A stretch of DNA of 64,000 nt from Vampirovibrio chlorellavorus (GTDB lineage: Bacteria > Cyanobacteriota > Vampirovibrionia > Vampirovibrionales > Vampirovibrionaceae), in assembly GCA_001858525.1 (NCBI GenBank), contig LAPX01000004.1:62001-126000 (forward strand). Reading direction: 5' to 3'. A program made the position numbers and the translations under genes. Positions 8,833 through 17,423 of this stretch are shown piece after piece (position 1 is the stretch's first letter; every line of letters starts with the position of its first letter). The notes under the pieces were generated by a model. It was not told where the DNA came from, did no database searches, and saw only the letters and a list, made by a program, of their open reading frames with translations.

Positions 8833-8980
8833 TTTATTTCTGATTGCGTGCGATAACAGACGCATAACCATGGACTTCCACCCAATAACTGAAAAACGAC
8901 CACAAAAAATAGCTTCAATATATAGGGTTGATTGAACATCGAAATAAATACCAACCCGCACACTTACAATTCTTGATGCA

Positions 8981-10396
8981 ATGACATTAAAGTTTTTTAA
9001 CATCCTCCAGAAAGAAAGTGCCACCGTGTCACCCAGCAGACCCATCCACATCATCGGCGCCGGACTGGCAGGCTGCGAAGCCGCCCTGCAACTGGCCAAG
9101 CGCAACTTCCAAGTATTTCTGTATGACCATAAGCCCGAGCACTGCTCACCGGCCCATCACAGCAAAACCTTGGCGGAAATTGTCTGTAGCAACAGTTTTG
9201 GATCGGTGAACACCGAGGAAAGCGCCTCTGCCAGTGGGCTGCTAAAAGAAGAAATGAAATTGCTGGACTGTGAACTACTGAAAATAGCCCGTGCTGTGGC
9301 AGTCCCGGCAGGCAAGGCCCTGGCTGTGGATCGGGAAGCCTTTACCCAAAAAGTGACCGAAACCGTCAAAGCAAACCCCAACATTCACTTCATTTGCCAA
9401 AATGTGACTGACATTCCAGATGACGCCTGGGTACTGATTGCCACCGGCCCTATGACCTCGCCGGAACTGGCCGAATCCATTGCCAAGCGACTAAAACGCG
9501 ATCAGCTTTACTTCTTTGATGCCGCCGCACCCATTATCACCAAGGATTCGATCGACTTTAACATCGCCTTCTTTCAGGATCGCTACAACGCAGGGGCCGA
9601 GGGTAAAACTGAGGATATGGGAAGCTATATCAACTGCCCCCTGGAAAAACCGGATTATGAGGCGTTGGTCGAAATTCTGCTGAACGGCGAAAAAACAGAG
9701 TTGAAAACCTTTGAAAAAGAATCCGCCTGCTTTTTTGAAAGCTGTATGCCGGTGGAAGTAATGGCCGGTCGTGGCCCTCAAACCTTGCGCTTCGGCCCCA
9801 TGAAACCCGTGGGCATCACAAACCCAAAAACCGGGCGCTGGCCCTATGCCGTGGTGCAACTCCGGCAAGACAACGCCGAAGGCACCCTCTATAACATGGT
9901 GGGCTTCCAGACCAATTTGAAATGGGGCACCCAAAAGCAAATGATCCAGATGATTCCGGGGCTGGCCGAGGCCAACGTGGTCCGTTACGGGGTCATGCAT
10001 CGCAACACCTACATCCATAGCCCGGAAGTCCTCCAGCCCACGTTACAGCTTAAAGAGCACCCACATATTTTATTCGCCGGTCAGCTCACTGGCACAGAGG
10101 GGTACACGGAATCCGTGGCAACTGGCATGTTTGCCGCCCTGAACATTGCCAGACTCTGCCAAGGACAAGATGCGGTCATTCCCCCGGGAGAGAGCATGCT
10201 GGGCGCCCTGCTACGTTATATCACACGCCCCGAGGCCATCCACCACAGCTTTCAACCCATTAACAGTAACTGGGGTATCCTCCCGGAATTGCCAGAAGGT
10301 TCCTTTCCCCGGAAAAACAAAAAAGCCAGAAACCTACTGTATGTTCAGCGCAGTCTAGCAGCAGTCCAGCGCTGGCAAAGCGAAGTCCTGAAATAA
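8981..10396 (+). CDS. trmFO: TrmFO, folate/FAD-dependent tRNA (uracil-54-C5)-methyltransferase
   Basis: TrmFO makes ribothymidine-54 in the tRNA T-loop using methylene-tetrahydrofolate and FAD. The 471-aa protein has the FAD-binding GAGLAGCEAAL (about 26-36), the family hallmark EIVCSNSFGS near residue 70, FFESCMPVEVMAGRGPQTLRFGPMKPVG in the middle with the cysteine used in catalysis, and the second dinucleotide motif LFAGQLTGTEGYTESVATG near the end. Length fits the family, with some extra N-terminal residues. A GTG at 9026 would give a more typical start (VSPSRPIHIIGAG) with a weak GAAAGAAAG site. The ATG at 8981 lacks a clear ribosome site. It stands alone with a bidirectional terminator after it. 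Confidence 0.95.
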   Translation: MTLKFFNILQKESATVSPSRPIHIIGAGLAGCEAALQLAKRNFQVFLYDHKPEHCSPAHHSKTLAEIVCSNSFGSVNTEESASASGLLKEEMKLLDCELLKIARAVAVPAGKALAVDREAFTQKVTETVKANPNIHFICQNVTDIPDDAWVLIATGPMTSPELAESIAKRLKRDQLYFFDAAAPIITKDSIDFNIAFFQDRYNAGAEGKTEDMGSYINCPLEKPDYEALVEILLNGEKTELKTFEKESACFFESCMPVEVMAGRGPQTLRFGPMKPVGITNPKTGRWPYAVVQLRQDNAEGTLYNMVGFQTNLKWGTQKQMIQMIPGLAEANVVRYGVMHRNTYIHSPEVLQPTLQLKEHPHILFAGQLTGTEGYTESVATGMFAALNIARLCQGQDAVIPPGESMLGALLRYITRPEAIHHSFQPINSNWGILPELPEGSFPRKNKKARNLLYVQRSLAAVQRWQSEVLK

Positions 10397-10458
10397 AATC
10401 CTAGGACCAAACAGAAATAGCGATAGCCGAACGGCTTCGCAAAATCAGACGCAAGCAA

Positions 10459-10490
10459 AAAAGAAGTCGGCCCGAAAACCGACTTCTTTT
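10459..10490. terminator. Bidirectional terminator between trmFO and nuoN
   Basis: A perfect 12-bp stem (10459-10470 with 10479-10490, AAAAGAAGTCGG/CCGACTTCTTTT) with an 8-base loop has T-runs on both strands. It serves the convergent trmFO and the end of the nuo operon. Confidence 0.9.
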
Positions 10491-10517
10491 AATTTTAAGA
10501 ATGAGACCAGATGGGCC

Positions 10518-12116
10518 TTACTGACCACCGGAGCGAATCATCATGACTTTCACCGGTTTGGCCGGAACGTTGGCATTCATCTCAGTATTACCAGAGATCC
10601 CCTTAATGGCGATAGCAGAGAAAGCGATCATGGGTTCCGCGAAAATACCCAGTCCCAAAGTGGCTACCAAACAGAGGGCAAACACAAAAGAGACCTGATT
10701 AAAGGAACGCTTGTCTGCTTCCTCGGCGGGGAGTGCTTCCACCGCATCCGAGGGATCGGCAATAACCATCAGGCGAATCACATTCAGGTAGTAGTACAAG
10801 GAGATAGTGCTGGTTAGCAGGGCAACCACCACCAGCCACAGGTACTGACTGCCTGCGTTGGCCACGGCCTGAAACAGGAAAAACTTACCAAAAAATCCAG
10901 CGGTGATGGGAATACCAGCCAGTGATAACAACATGATGCTCAAGATAAACGCCATGGCAGGGCGCTTACGCACCAACCCGGCATAAGCAGCAGTGTCCAC
11001 CCGCCCCGTTTCGTTCTCGAAGTGGGTAACCACAGCAAAGGCACCCAGGTTCATGAACAAATACGTAATCAGGTAATAGAGAATACTTGATAAACCAGCG
11101 GGACTCATCACCACAAAGCCCAGTAACAGGTAACCCACGTGGGCGACCGTACTGTAAGCCAACAGGCGCTTGATGTTCTTTTGGGTGAGGGCCACCACAT
11201 TACCAATCACCATGGAGGTCACCGACAACACCACCATCAAGCCAGACAAACTGGGGGAGTGGGCAAACACGGTGGAAAAAAGTCGAATGGCAAACGCGAA
11301 AGCGGCAATTTTTGAAATGACCGACAAGAAAGCCACCACCGGCGTAGGAGCTCCTTCATAGGTATCGGGAGCCCACATATGGAAAGGGGCAGCAGACAGT
11401 TTAAAACTAATACCGCCCACAATGGTCACCATCATAATGGCAATCACAATAGGATGAACCTGACTGGCCGCAGCCGGGAAGTGGCTGGCAATGGCGTTGA
11501 AATCCAGGCTACCCGTCAAACCGTACAGAATGGAAAAACCGAACAGCAGGATAGCGGTAGCCATACCACCATAGAGCAAGTACTTCAAACCCGCTTCGGC
11601 GCTGAGCACGTTGCCGCGCAAATAGCCCACCAATATGTATGAGGAAATACTAAGGGTTTCCAGAGAAACAAAGACCATAATCAGATCCTTGGCTCCACTC
11701 AGCATCATCCCCCCCAGCAGGGCAGACAGCAACAGCACGTAGTATTCACCGGGAACCTCGGCTTTTTTGTCAACGTAAGTGCGGGTGAATAACAGAACCA
11801 TCAGCGTGCCCACAACCAGCATAGTTCGAATGAGAAGGCTGAACAAATCTCCGGTAAACAGACCACCAAACACATCAAAGCTCAGGTACCGGGGATCAGC
11901 CACATAGCCTAAATTCCAGTGGATACTCAGCATCACCAAGGTCATGATTAAACCCAGCAAGGCGTAACCCCAAATCTCCTGGCGCTCTCGCAAGGTATTA
12001 CTAACGGCCAACCGGTAAACGGAAGCCAGAATGAAAAACACCAAAATGATTTCAGGAGCGATTAAGGGCATGTTGTTTTCTTGCATAAATCGCATTAATT
12101 GATCGTTCAATAGCAT
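10518..12116 (-). CDS. nuoN: NADH-quinone oxidoreductase subunit N
   Basis: A proton-pumping, Mrp-antiporter-like membrane subunit of complex I, last gene of the nuo operon. It is about 532 aa with some 14 membrane segments. The proton channel signature is visible in FKLSAAPFHMWAPDTYEGAPTPVVAFLSVISKIAAFA, with the conserved lysine and proline, and in KNIKRLLAYSTVAHVGYLL. The C-terminus is a short polar tail. I place the start at the ATG 12114-12116, which follows the nuoM stop by 4 bp and has AGGAG about 12 bp upstream. A GTG 21 bp earlier would overlap nuoM. The gene is followed by the shared terminator. Confidence 0.96.
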   Translation of the reverse strand: MLLNDQLMRFMQENNMPLIAPEIILVFFILASVYRLAVSNTLRERQEIWGYALLGLIMTLVMLSIHWNLGYVADPRYLSFDVFGGLFTGDLFSLLIRTMLVVGTLMVLLFTRTYVDKKAEVPGEYYVLLLSALLGGMMLSGAKDLIMVFVSLETLSISSYILVGYLRGNVLSAEAGLKYLLYGGMATAILLFGFSILYGLTGSLDFNAIASHFPAAASQVHPIVIAIMMVTIVGGISFKLSAAPFHMWAPDTYEGAPTPVVAFLSVISKIAAFAFAIRLFSTVFAHSPSLSGLMVVLSVTSMVIGNVVALTQKNIKRLLAYSTVAHVGYLLLGFVVMSPAGLSSILYYLITYLFMNLGAFAVVTHFENETGRVDTAAYAGLVRKRPAMAFILSIMLLSLAGIPITAGFFGKFFLFQAVANAGSQYLWLVVVALLTSTISLYYYLNVIRLMVIADPSDAVEALPAEEADKRSFNQVSFVFALCLVATLGLGIFAEPMIAFSAIAIKGISGNTEMNANVPAKPVKVMMIRSGGQ

Positions 12117-12120
12117 GGGT

Positions 12121-13746
12121 CTAGTTTGCTCCTGCACTACGGGCGGTCAACAGGGATTTCAGCGCCGGTTTTTGCGCCGCGACGTGTTGCGCATCCAAAT
12201 CTGCATAATGTTGCGCGGCAATGGCGCTGACATCAGATTCAAACTCAATGGTAATCAGCTTTGGGTAAACACCGAAAGCAATGACCAATAAAGTCAGAGT
12301 CGCCAGAACGAATACTTCGCTGGAAGTGGCGTCTGGTAACTTAGTCCATCGTTCCTGAATCGGGCCGAAGAAAACCCGTTTCAGCATCCACAGCAAGTAC
12401 GCAGCCCCGATGATTACCCCAAGGCCTGCCACAAAGGTGAGCCCTTGAATGGAGAGATCAATCTGACTGCCAAAGAAGGGGATGGTCTGGAAGGCTTTCG
12501 AGACAAAGGCCCCGTAGAATACCAAAGTCTCACTGGCGAAACTGACCAACAACGGCAAGCCCAGGCTGGCCATAGACATAAACAGGAAAAAGTAGAAAAT
12601 AATGGGGGTTTGGGTAGCAAATCCGCCGTAATCGGAGATAGCGCGGGTATGCGTGCGGTTATAAAGGGTACCCACACACATAAACAAGGCCGCACTGACC
12701 AGACCATGAGCGAACATTACAAACACGGCACCGTTGAAACCAATGGCGTTGAGCGCCGACAAGCCGAGTAATACAAACCCCATGTGGCTGACACTACTGT
12801 AGGCAATCAACTTTTTGAGGTCGGTTTGCACCAAAGCAACCCCGGCTGTGTAGACAATGTTAATCACCGCCAATACGGTAATATAGGGAGCCAGCACACG
12901 GGCCGCATCGGGCAGGAACTCAAAGCAGAAGCGCAGCATCCCGTACGCACCCATTTTGAGGAGGATCCCAGCCAACATCATACTGATGGGCGTGGGCGCT
13001 TCCACGTGGGCATCCGGTAACCAGGTATGCACCGGCACCACCGGCAGCTTAACGGCAAAGGTAATAAACAGGGCGATGAAAATAAGAATTTGAGCCGTCA
13101 ATGGCAAATTCTGGCCGATGGCATGCTGAATGGTCTGGTACTGGAACAAGGTGGCCATGTCGGCGCCAGGCAGTGAGCGGGCATGGAAGTACAAGGCCAA
13201 CGTACCCGCCACCAAAAACACCGAACCAAACAAGGTGTACAAGACAAACTTAATAGAAGCGTAATCCCGACGGGGGCCGCCCCAGATGGCAATCAGCAAG
13301 TACATGGGAATGAGTTCCAACTCCCAGAAGAGGAAGTACAAGAACATATCCCGTGCCAGAAACACGCCCATAACCGAGGTGGTCAGGACAAACAACATGG
13401 AATAGTACAGCTTGAGACGCTTATGTATGGAGGAAAAGCTGGCGATGGAAGCCATCAAGAGCAAAAAGGTGGTCAGGTAAACCAGCGTCATGGTCAATCC
13501 GTCAGTACCCAAAGCATAAGTAATCCCCAGACTGGAAATCCAGGGAACGCTTTCCGCCATGGGCTTCACCCAGCCCAGCCAGGACAGGGAGGAGAACAGG
13601 AAAACGATTGCAGCGCTCACAATGCCCACTGTATGCGTGGTTCGACCTTCTTTACCCTCCGGCAGGATCAAAATGGGAGCGATCAACAGGATGGGGAGAA
13701 AGATCAGAATCGAAAAATAATGTTCTGTTAAAAAATTCACAGCCAT
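12121..13746 (-). CDS. nuoM: NADH-quinone oxidoreductase subunit M
   Basis: An antiporter-like proton-pumping subunit of complex I, about 541 aa. Recognisable blocks are FFLFWELELIPMYLLIAIWGG (conserved glutamate in helix 5), FAVKLPVVPVHTWLPDAHVEAPTPISMMLAGILLKMGAYG and DLKKLIAYSSVSHMGFVLLG. It lies between nuoL and nuoN with very short spacers. The start is uncertain by a few codons. The ATG at 13746 is 3-4 bp from a GGAG, while the GTG at 13740 has the ideal distance. The C-terminus has an Ala/His-rich tail after the last membrane helix. Confidence 0.96.
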   Translation of the reverse strand: MAVNFLTEHYFSILIFLPILLIAPILILPEGKEGRTTHTVGIVSAAIVFLFSSLSWLGWVKPMAESVPWISSLGITYALGTDGLTMTLVYLTTFLLLMASIASFSSIHKRLKLYYSMLFVLTTSVMGVFLARDMFLYFLFWELELIPMYLLIAIWGGPRRDYASIKFVLYTLFGSVFLVAGTLALYFHARSLPGADMATLFQYQTIQHAIGQNLPLTAQILIFIALFITFAVKLPVVPVHTWLPDAHVEAPTPISMMLAGILLKMGAYGMLRFCFEFLPDAARVLAPYITVLAVINIVYTAGVALVQTDLKKLIAYSSVSHMGFVLLGLSALNAIGFNGAVFVMFAHGLVSAALFMCVGTLYNRTHTRAISDYGGFATQTPIIFYFFLFMSMASLGLPLLVSFASETLVFYGAFVSKAFQTIPFFGSQIDLSIQGLTFVAGLGVIIGAAYLLWMLKRVFFGPIQERWTKLPDATSSEVFVLATLTLLVIAFGVYPKLITIEFESDVSAIAAQHYADLDAQHVAAQKPALKSLLTARSAGAN

Positions 13747-13764
13747 AAGCTCCTTCAAAGCGTC

Positions 13765-15741
13765 CTACATTAACCAGTAGAACAACAACAGGGAAAGACA
13801 AACCACCGCAAAAAACATCACGGCAATATATGTTTGCACCTTACCAGACTGCAACTGACGCAGGGCATAACCGGCCCCCATCACGCTGCGACCGGTAACA
13901 TTCACCACGCCATCGATCCCGCCCTTATCAAAAGTGGAAGATCCACGGGCAAAGGCCAGATAAACTCGGTCAACGAAAGTCTGATAAATGTCATCGAAGT
14001 ACCATTTATTCGAGAACAGACTGAACGCGGTAGCGGCAAACGGAGCCTTCTTGATGGCTTCAGGAATGGCAGGCGCCACCACATAGAAGAGCACAGCCAA
14101 GCCTGCCCCAATCAGCCCAATGACCAAAGACATCAAGCCCACTTCAGAGAAGGCCGCCTGAGCAAAGGTATGGGCATGTTCGCCAGCGTGATGTGCCCCG
14201 GCATGAATGTAGGCACCGAACGCAGGCAGCCAGTTCACATCTTTCAAGCCAGCCATGGCAAGCCCAATCAGGGCAGAAGGGACAGCCAGAACAGCCAGAG
14301 GCCATTTCATCGCAGTGTCTTCATGATGTACGTGGGCCTCGCCCCGGTACTTGCCCCAGAAGGTCAGGAAGTAAGTACGGAACATGTAAAAGGAGGTTAA
14401 ACCGGCCGTAATCGCCAAATTCCAGTAAATGCCCGGAGCATATTCTTTAGCGCCCAACAAGATTTCATCTTTAGACCAGAAACCACTGGTCCAGAACAAA
14501 CCAGAAATAGCCAGCGTCCCAATGAGGTAAGCCAGGTGAGTGATGGGCAATTTCTTGGCCAAACCACCCATTTTACGCATATCCTGCTCGTCTTCGCAGG
14601 CGTGAATCACGCTACCAGAACACAAGAACAACATGGCCTTAAAGAACGCGTGGGTAAACAGGTGAAACAATCCGGCGGTAAAAGCGCCCACGCCCATCCC
14701 GGCCATCATAAAGCCCAACTGGGACATGGTGGAGTAGGCCAAGGCCTTTTTGATATCGTATTGGGTCAAGGCGATTGTCGCCGCCACCACCGCAGACATC
14801 GTACCGATCAGGGTAATGAACAACATGGCGGTGTCTGAGGCCTGAAAAACGGGGTAAGCACGGCCCACCAGATAAACACCCGCAGCAACCATGGTCGCGG
14901 CGTGAATCAAGGCGCTAATGGGCGTAGGACCTTCCATAGCGTCCGGCAACCAGGTATGCAAAGGCAACTGGGCACTTTTGGCCATGGGCCCCATAAAGAG
15001 CAAAATGGCGATAACCGTAAATGTGGTCGGGCCAGCAAAGGCAGCAATTTGATTCACAAACGCAGGCAAAGCACTAAAGGACAGAAACGCCGCATGAGGA
15101 TGTACAGCCAAGTAGCTGCTCCACATCGGGAAGCTGAAATAAAGCAGACCCAAAATACCGAACAGGAAACCAAAGTCGCCCACCCGGTTCATTAAAAAAG
15201 CCTTCATACAAGCAGCGGCTGCGGAAGGCTTATGGAACCAGAAGCCGATTAGCAGATAACTGCTAACGCCCACCAATTCCCAGAAAATATAAATTTGGAA
15301 CAGGTTGGTACTGAGCACCAAGCCCAGCATGGAAAAGTTAAACAGGGCCAAATAGCCAAAGAACTTGGCGTAGCCTTTGTCATGACTCATATAACCGTGG
15401 GTGTAGCACTGAATCAGGATACTGATAAACGTGACCACAAACAGCATCATGACCGACATAGAATCTACCAAATATCCGAGAGACAGTTTGAAGTCTCCGG
15501 CCTGCAACCAGGCCACGTTACGCTCCAACGCCTTTACAGCATCGCCGGGCTGATGGAACAACCACTGCAAAGCACCGAAGGTATGCAACAGTCCCAAGAA
15601 AGTGGCAAAAATGGTTAAACCCGAACAAGTCTCTTTACGAGTGTTCGAGGCAAAGGTGCGAATCAGCACAATTAGAATAAAAGCAGCCAGCGGGTAGAGG
15701 GGAACCGCCCATATATTGTCAACGTTTGCAAACCAATCCAT
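13765..15741 (-). CDS. nuoL: NADH-quinone oxidoreductase subunit L
   Basis: The distal antiporter-like pump subunit of complex I, about 658 aa, with the long lateral helix at its C-terminus. Motifs: FWELVGVSSYLLIGFW, AKSAQLPLHTWLPDAMEGPTPISALIHAATMVAAGVYLVGR, and TQYDIKKALAYSTMSQLGFMMAGMGVGAFTAGLFHLFTHAFFKAMLFL. A His-rich loop (HAGAHHAGEHAHTFAQ) lies between the last core helices and the lateral helix. I chose the ATG at 15741 because GGAG lies 9 bp upstream. A TTG 15 bp earlier is possible. It sits 19 bp after nuoK in a continuous transcription unit. Confidence 0.96.
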   Translation of the reverse strand: MDWFANVDNIWAVPLYPLAAFILIVLIRTFASNTRKETCSGLTIFATFLGLLHTFGALQWLFHQPGDAVKALERNVAWLQAGDFKLSLGYLVDSMSVMMLFVVTFISILIQCYTHGYMSHDKGYAKFFGYLALFNFSMLGLVLSTNLFQIYIFWELVGVSSYLLIGFWFHKPSAAAACMKAFLMNRVGDFGFLFGILGLLYFSFPMWSSYLAVHPHAAFLSFSALPAFVNQIAAFAGPTTFTVIAILLFMGPMAKSAQLPLHTWLPDAMEGPTPISALIHAATMVAAGVYLVGRAYPVFQASDTAMLFITLIGTMSAVVAATIALTQYDIKKALAYSTMSQLGFMMAGMGVGAFTAGLFHLFTHAFFKAMLFLCSGSVIHACEDEQDMRKMGGLAKKLPITHLAYLIGTLAISGLFWTSGFWSKDEILLGAKEYAPGIYWNLAITAGLTSFYMFRTYFLTFWGKYRGEAHVHHEDTAMKWPLAVLAVPSALIGLAMAGLKDVNWLPAFGAYIHAGAHHAGEHAHTFAQAAFSEVGLMSLVIGLIGAGLAVLFYVVAPAIPEAIKKAPFAATAFSLFSNKWYFDDIYQTFVDRVYLAFARGSSTFDKGGIDGVVNVTGRSVMGAGYALRQLQSGKVQTYIAVMFFAVVCLSLLLFYWLM

Positions 15742-15760
15742 TGTTGTCAGCTCCAAACTC

Positions 15761-16090
15761 TTACCATTTCAACAGGTTAAAATCTTCCATATCCGCAGTG
15801 GCCCGAGCCCGGTACAGGGCAATGACAATGGCCAAGCCAACGCTCGCTTCAGCCGCAGATACAGTGAGTACAAAAATTGCAAAAACCTGGCCCAGCAAAG
15901 CATCACCGACGGGCGAAAAATTATTGAAGGCCACCAAATTAATATTCACCGCACTCAGCATCAGCTCAACGGCCATCAGCACGCGAACCACGTTGCGGCC
16001 AGTCAGGACACCCGCCAAACCAATCGTAAAGAGAATGGTGGCCATCACCACATAATGGGTCAATCCGATGTGGGTTATAAAATCAGGCAT
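15761..16090 (-). CDS. nuoK: NADH-quinone oxidoreductase subunit K
   Basis: A three-helix membrane subunit of complex I, 109 aa, of normal length. It shows LFTIGLAGVLTGRNVVRVLMAVELMLSAVNINLVAF with the conserved glutamate in MAVELM that belongs to the E-channel, and a second conserved acid in TVSAAEASVGLAIVIALYR. It lies between nuoJ and nuoL, with GGAG upstream at a somewhat long distance. Confidence 0.96.
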   Translation of the reverse strand: MPDFITHIGLTHYVVMATILFTIGLAGVLTGRNVVRVLMAVELMLSAVNINLVAFNNFSPVGDALLGQVFAIFVLTVSAAEASVGLAIVIALYRARATADMEDFNLLKW

Positions 16091-16111
16091 AGCTCAAATC
16101 AACTCCAAAAC

Positions 16112-16798
16112 TTACTGTTGGGACAGGCCACTTTTACCAGAGTCGGCATTTTTCAGAGCCGACTGGCGTTCGGCCAGCTCAAACTCTCGCTTTTGCCGTA
16201 AAGCCTCAATGGCGATTTCGGGTGGGGCGCTATTGGTATCGACCGGCAGGCGGACATCACCCAGCATGGTTTCATCCGACTCGTAGAACCGCTTTTTGGC
16301 AATCACGATGGCCCCAATCATGGCGGCCAGCAACAGGATGGAAGCCAGTTCGAAAGGCAATGCGTATTTACTGAAGAGCAATTCACCCAACATATTGGTA
16401 CTGCCTTCAATGGTGAAAGCTGCAGCCAATGCCGGATTCACCGTATTCAAGTCCGCACCGGGGCCAATTAGGGAGCCTCGCAGCAACAGGGCGAACACAT
16501 AAGCAATGATGATGCCGTAAGCCACTTTACCCGCTTGACTGGCTTTTTTGGCCTGCAACGGCTTATCGCCGGTGAACATAATGGCAAACAGCATAATAAT
16601 GGTTAGGCCCACCGCGTAAATAATAATCTGGGCGATGGCCAAAAAGTCGGCATTGTTAAGCAAATAAAAGCCGGCGATGGACATGAATACAGCAATGAGG
16701 CACAAGGCGGCGTAAATATTACTGCGATTCAAGACGGCACCCAATGCGGCAACCACCGAAACAACGGCAAATATCCAGAAGATGGCGCTATCTAGCAT
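16112..16798 (-). CDS. nuoJ: NADH-quinone oxidoreductase subunit J
   Basis: A five-helix membrane subunit of complex I, 228 aa. The conserved block AIAQIIIYAVGLTIIMLFAIMF is helix 3, with the pi-bulge region that gates proton transfer. After the last helix (LLAAMIGAIVIAKKRF) there is a polar tail of some 60 residues, longer than in many homologues, rich in Glu, Arg and Ala. AAGGAA precedes the ATG at a good distance. A 124-bp spacer with a hairpin separates it from nuoI, the longest spacer in the operon. Confidence 0.95.
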   Translation of the reverse strand: MLDSAIFWIFAVVSVVAALGAVLNRSNIYAALCLIAVFMSIAGFYLLNNADFLAIAQIIIYAVGLTIIMLFAIMFTGDKPLQAKKASQAGKVAYGIIIAYVFALLLRGSLIGPGADLNTVNPALAAAFTIEGSTNMLGELLFSKYALPFELASILLLAAMIGAIVIAKKRFYESDETMLGDVRLPVDTNSAPPEIAIEALRQKREFELAERQSALKNADSGKSGLSQQ

Positions 16799-16821
16799 TG
16801 ATCATTGATTCCTTCTACCCT

Positions 16822-16840
16822 GCCCAACCGTTGGTCGGGC
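16822..16840 (-). other. Hairpin in the nuoI-nuoJ spacer
   Basis: On the nuo mRNA strand, GCCCGACC and GGTTGGGC form an 8-bp stem (one G-U pair) around an AAC loop. No T-run follows, so it is not a standard terminator. It may modulate transcript stability or partial read-through between nuoI and nuoJ. Confidence 0.4.
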
Positions 16841-16922
16841 TGCTGATTCTTGCACTAACTACGATACTCAAACGGCTTCAAACAATCTTAAAGGAAAAAA
16901 GACTCCAGGTAAAAATTTGGGA

Positions 16923-17423
16923 CTACTGCACCAAAGGCTCCATCCCGTGAACCAGGCGCCAGTGATCAGAATCTTCACCCGATAACGTGAGATCCTTTTT
17001 ATCCAGCACCAACGCCTCACGGGAATAATCGGCCAATTCAAAATCCGGCAACATCTTGATGCAATCGACCGGACAAACTTCCGTGCAATTGCCGCAAAAA
17101 ATACAACGGCCCATATCAATGGTGAACATATCAATGACCGGCTTTTTATTCACGTCCCGATGCATTTCAATCTGAATCAAGTCGGTGCAGGGACAAACCC
17201 GGGCACAGGCCTGACAGCCCACGCACAAATCAGTCCCATCGGATTTACTGAGCAGGCACAGCCGACCGTGGAAACGGGTGCTGAGGTCTGGCATCACTTC
17301 GGGGTATTCCAAAGTAATGGGCGGACGGAAATAGTGGCTGAATACCGTAGCCATCCCTTGACCAATGGCCTTTAGACCATCGATGACCCGGTTCTGCTGA
17401 ATATCATTGTGTTTGGCACTCAT
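16923..17423 (-). CDS. nuoI: NADH-quinone oxidoreductase subunit I (2x[4Fe-4S])
   Basis: A ferredoxin-like subunit of the complex I Q-module carrying clusters N6a and N6b, 166 aa. Two Cys motifs are complete: CVGCQACARVCP (about 67-78) and CIFCGNCTEVCP (about 106-117). The N-terminal helix carries the conserved PPITLEYPEVMPDLSTRFHGRLCL block. The start codon overlaps the nuoH stop (ATGA, 17420-17423), which implies translational coupling. Confidence 0.96.
   Translation of the reverse strand: MSAKHNDIQQNRVIDGLKAIGQGMATVFSHYFRPPITLEYPEVMPDLSTRFHGRLCLLSKSDGTDLCVGCQACARVCPCTDLIQIEMHRDVNKKPVIDMFTIDMGRCIFCGNCTEVCPVDCIKMLPDFELADYSREALVLDKKDLTLSGEDSDHWRLVHGMEPLVQ

Noticed and set aside
13183-13731. 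Long plus-strand frames across the nuo operon (also 13834-14400, 19370-19939, 20582-21211)
   Set aside because: They mirror well-supported nuo genes and contain the His/Gln-rich composition typical of antisense shadows.
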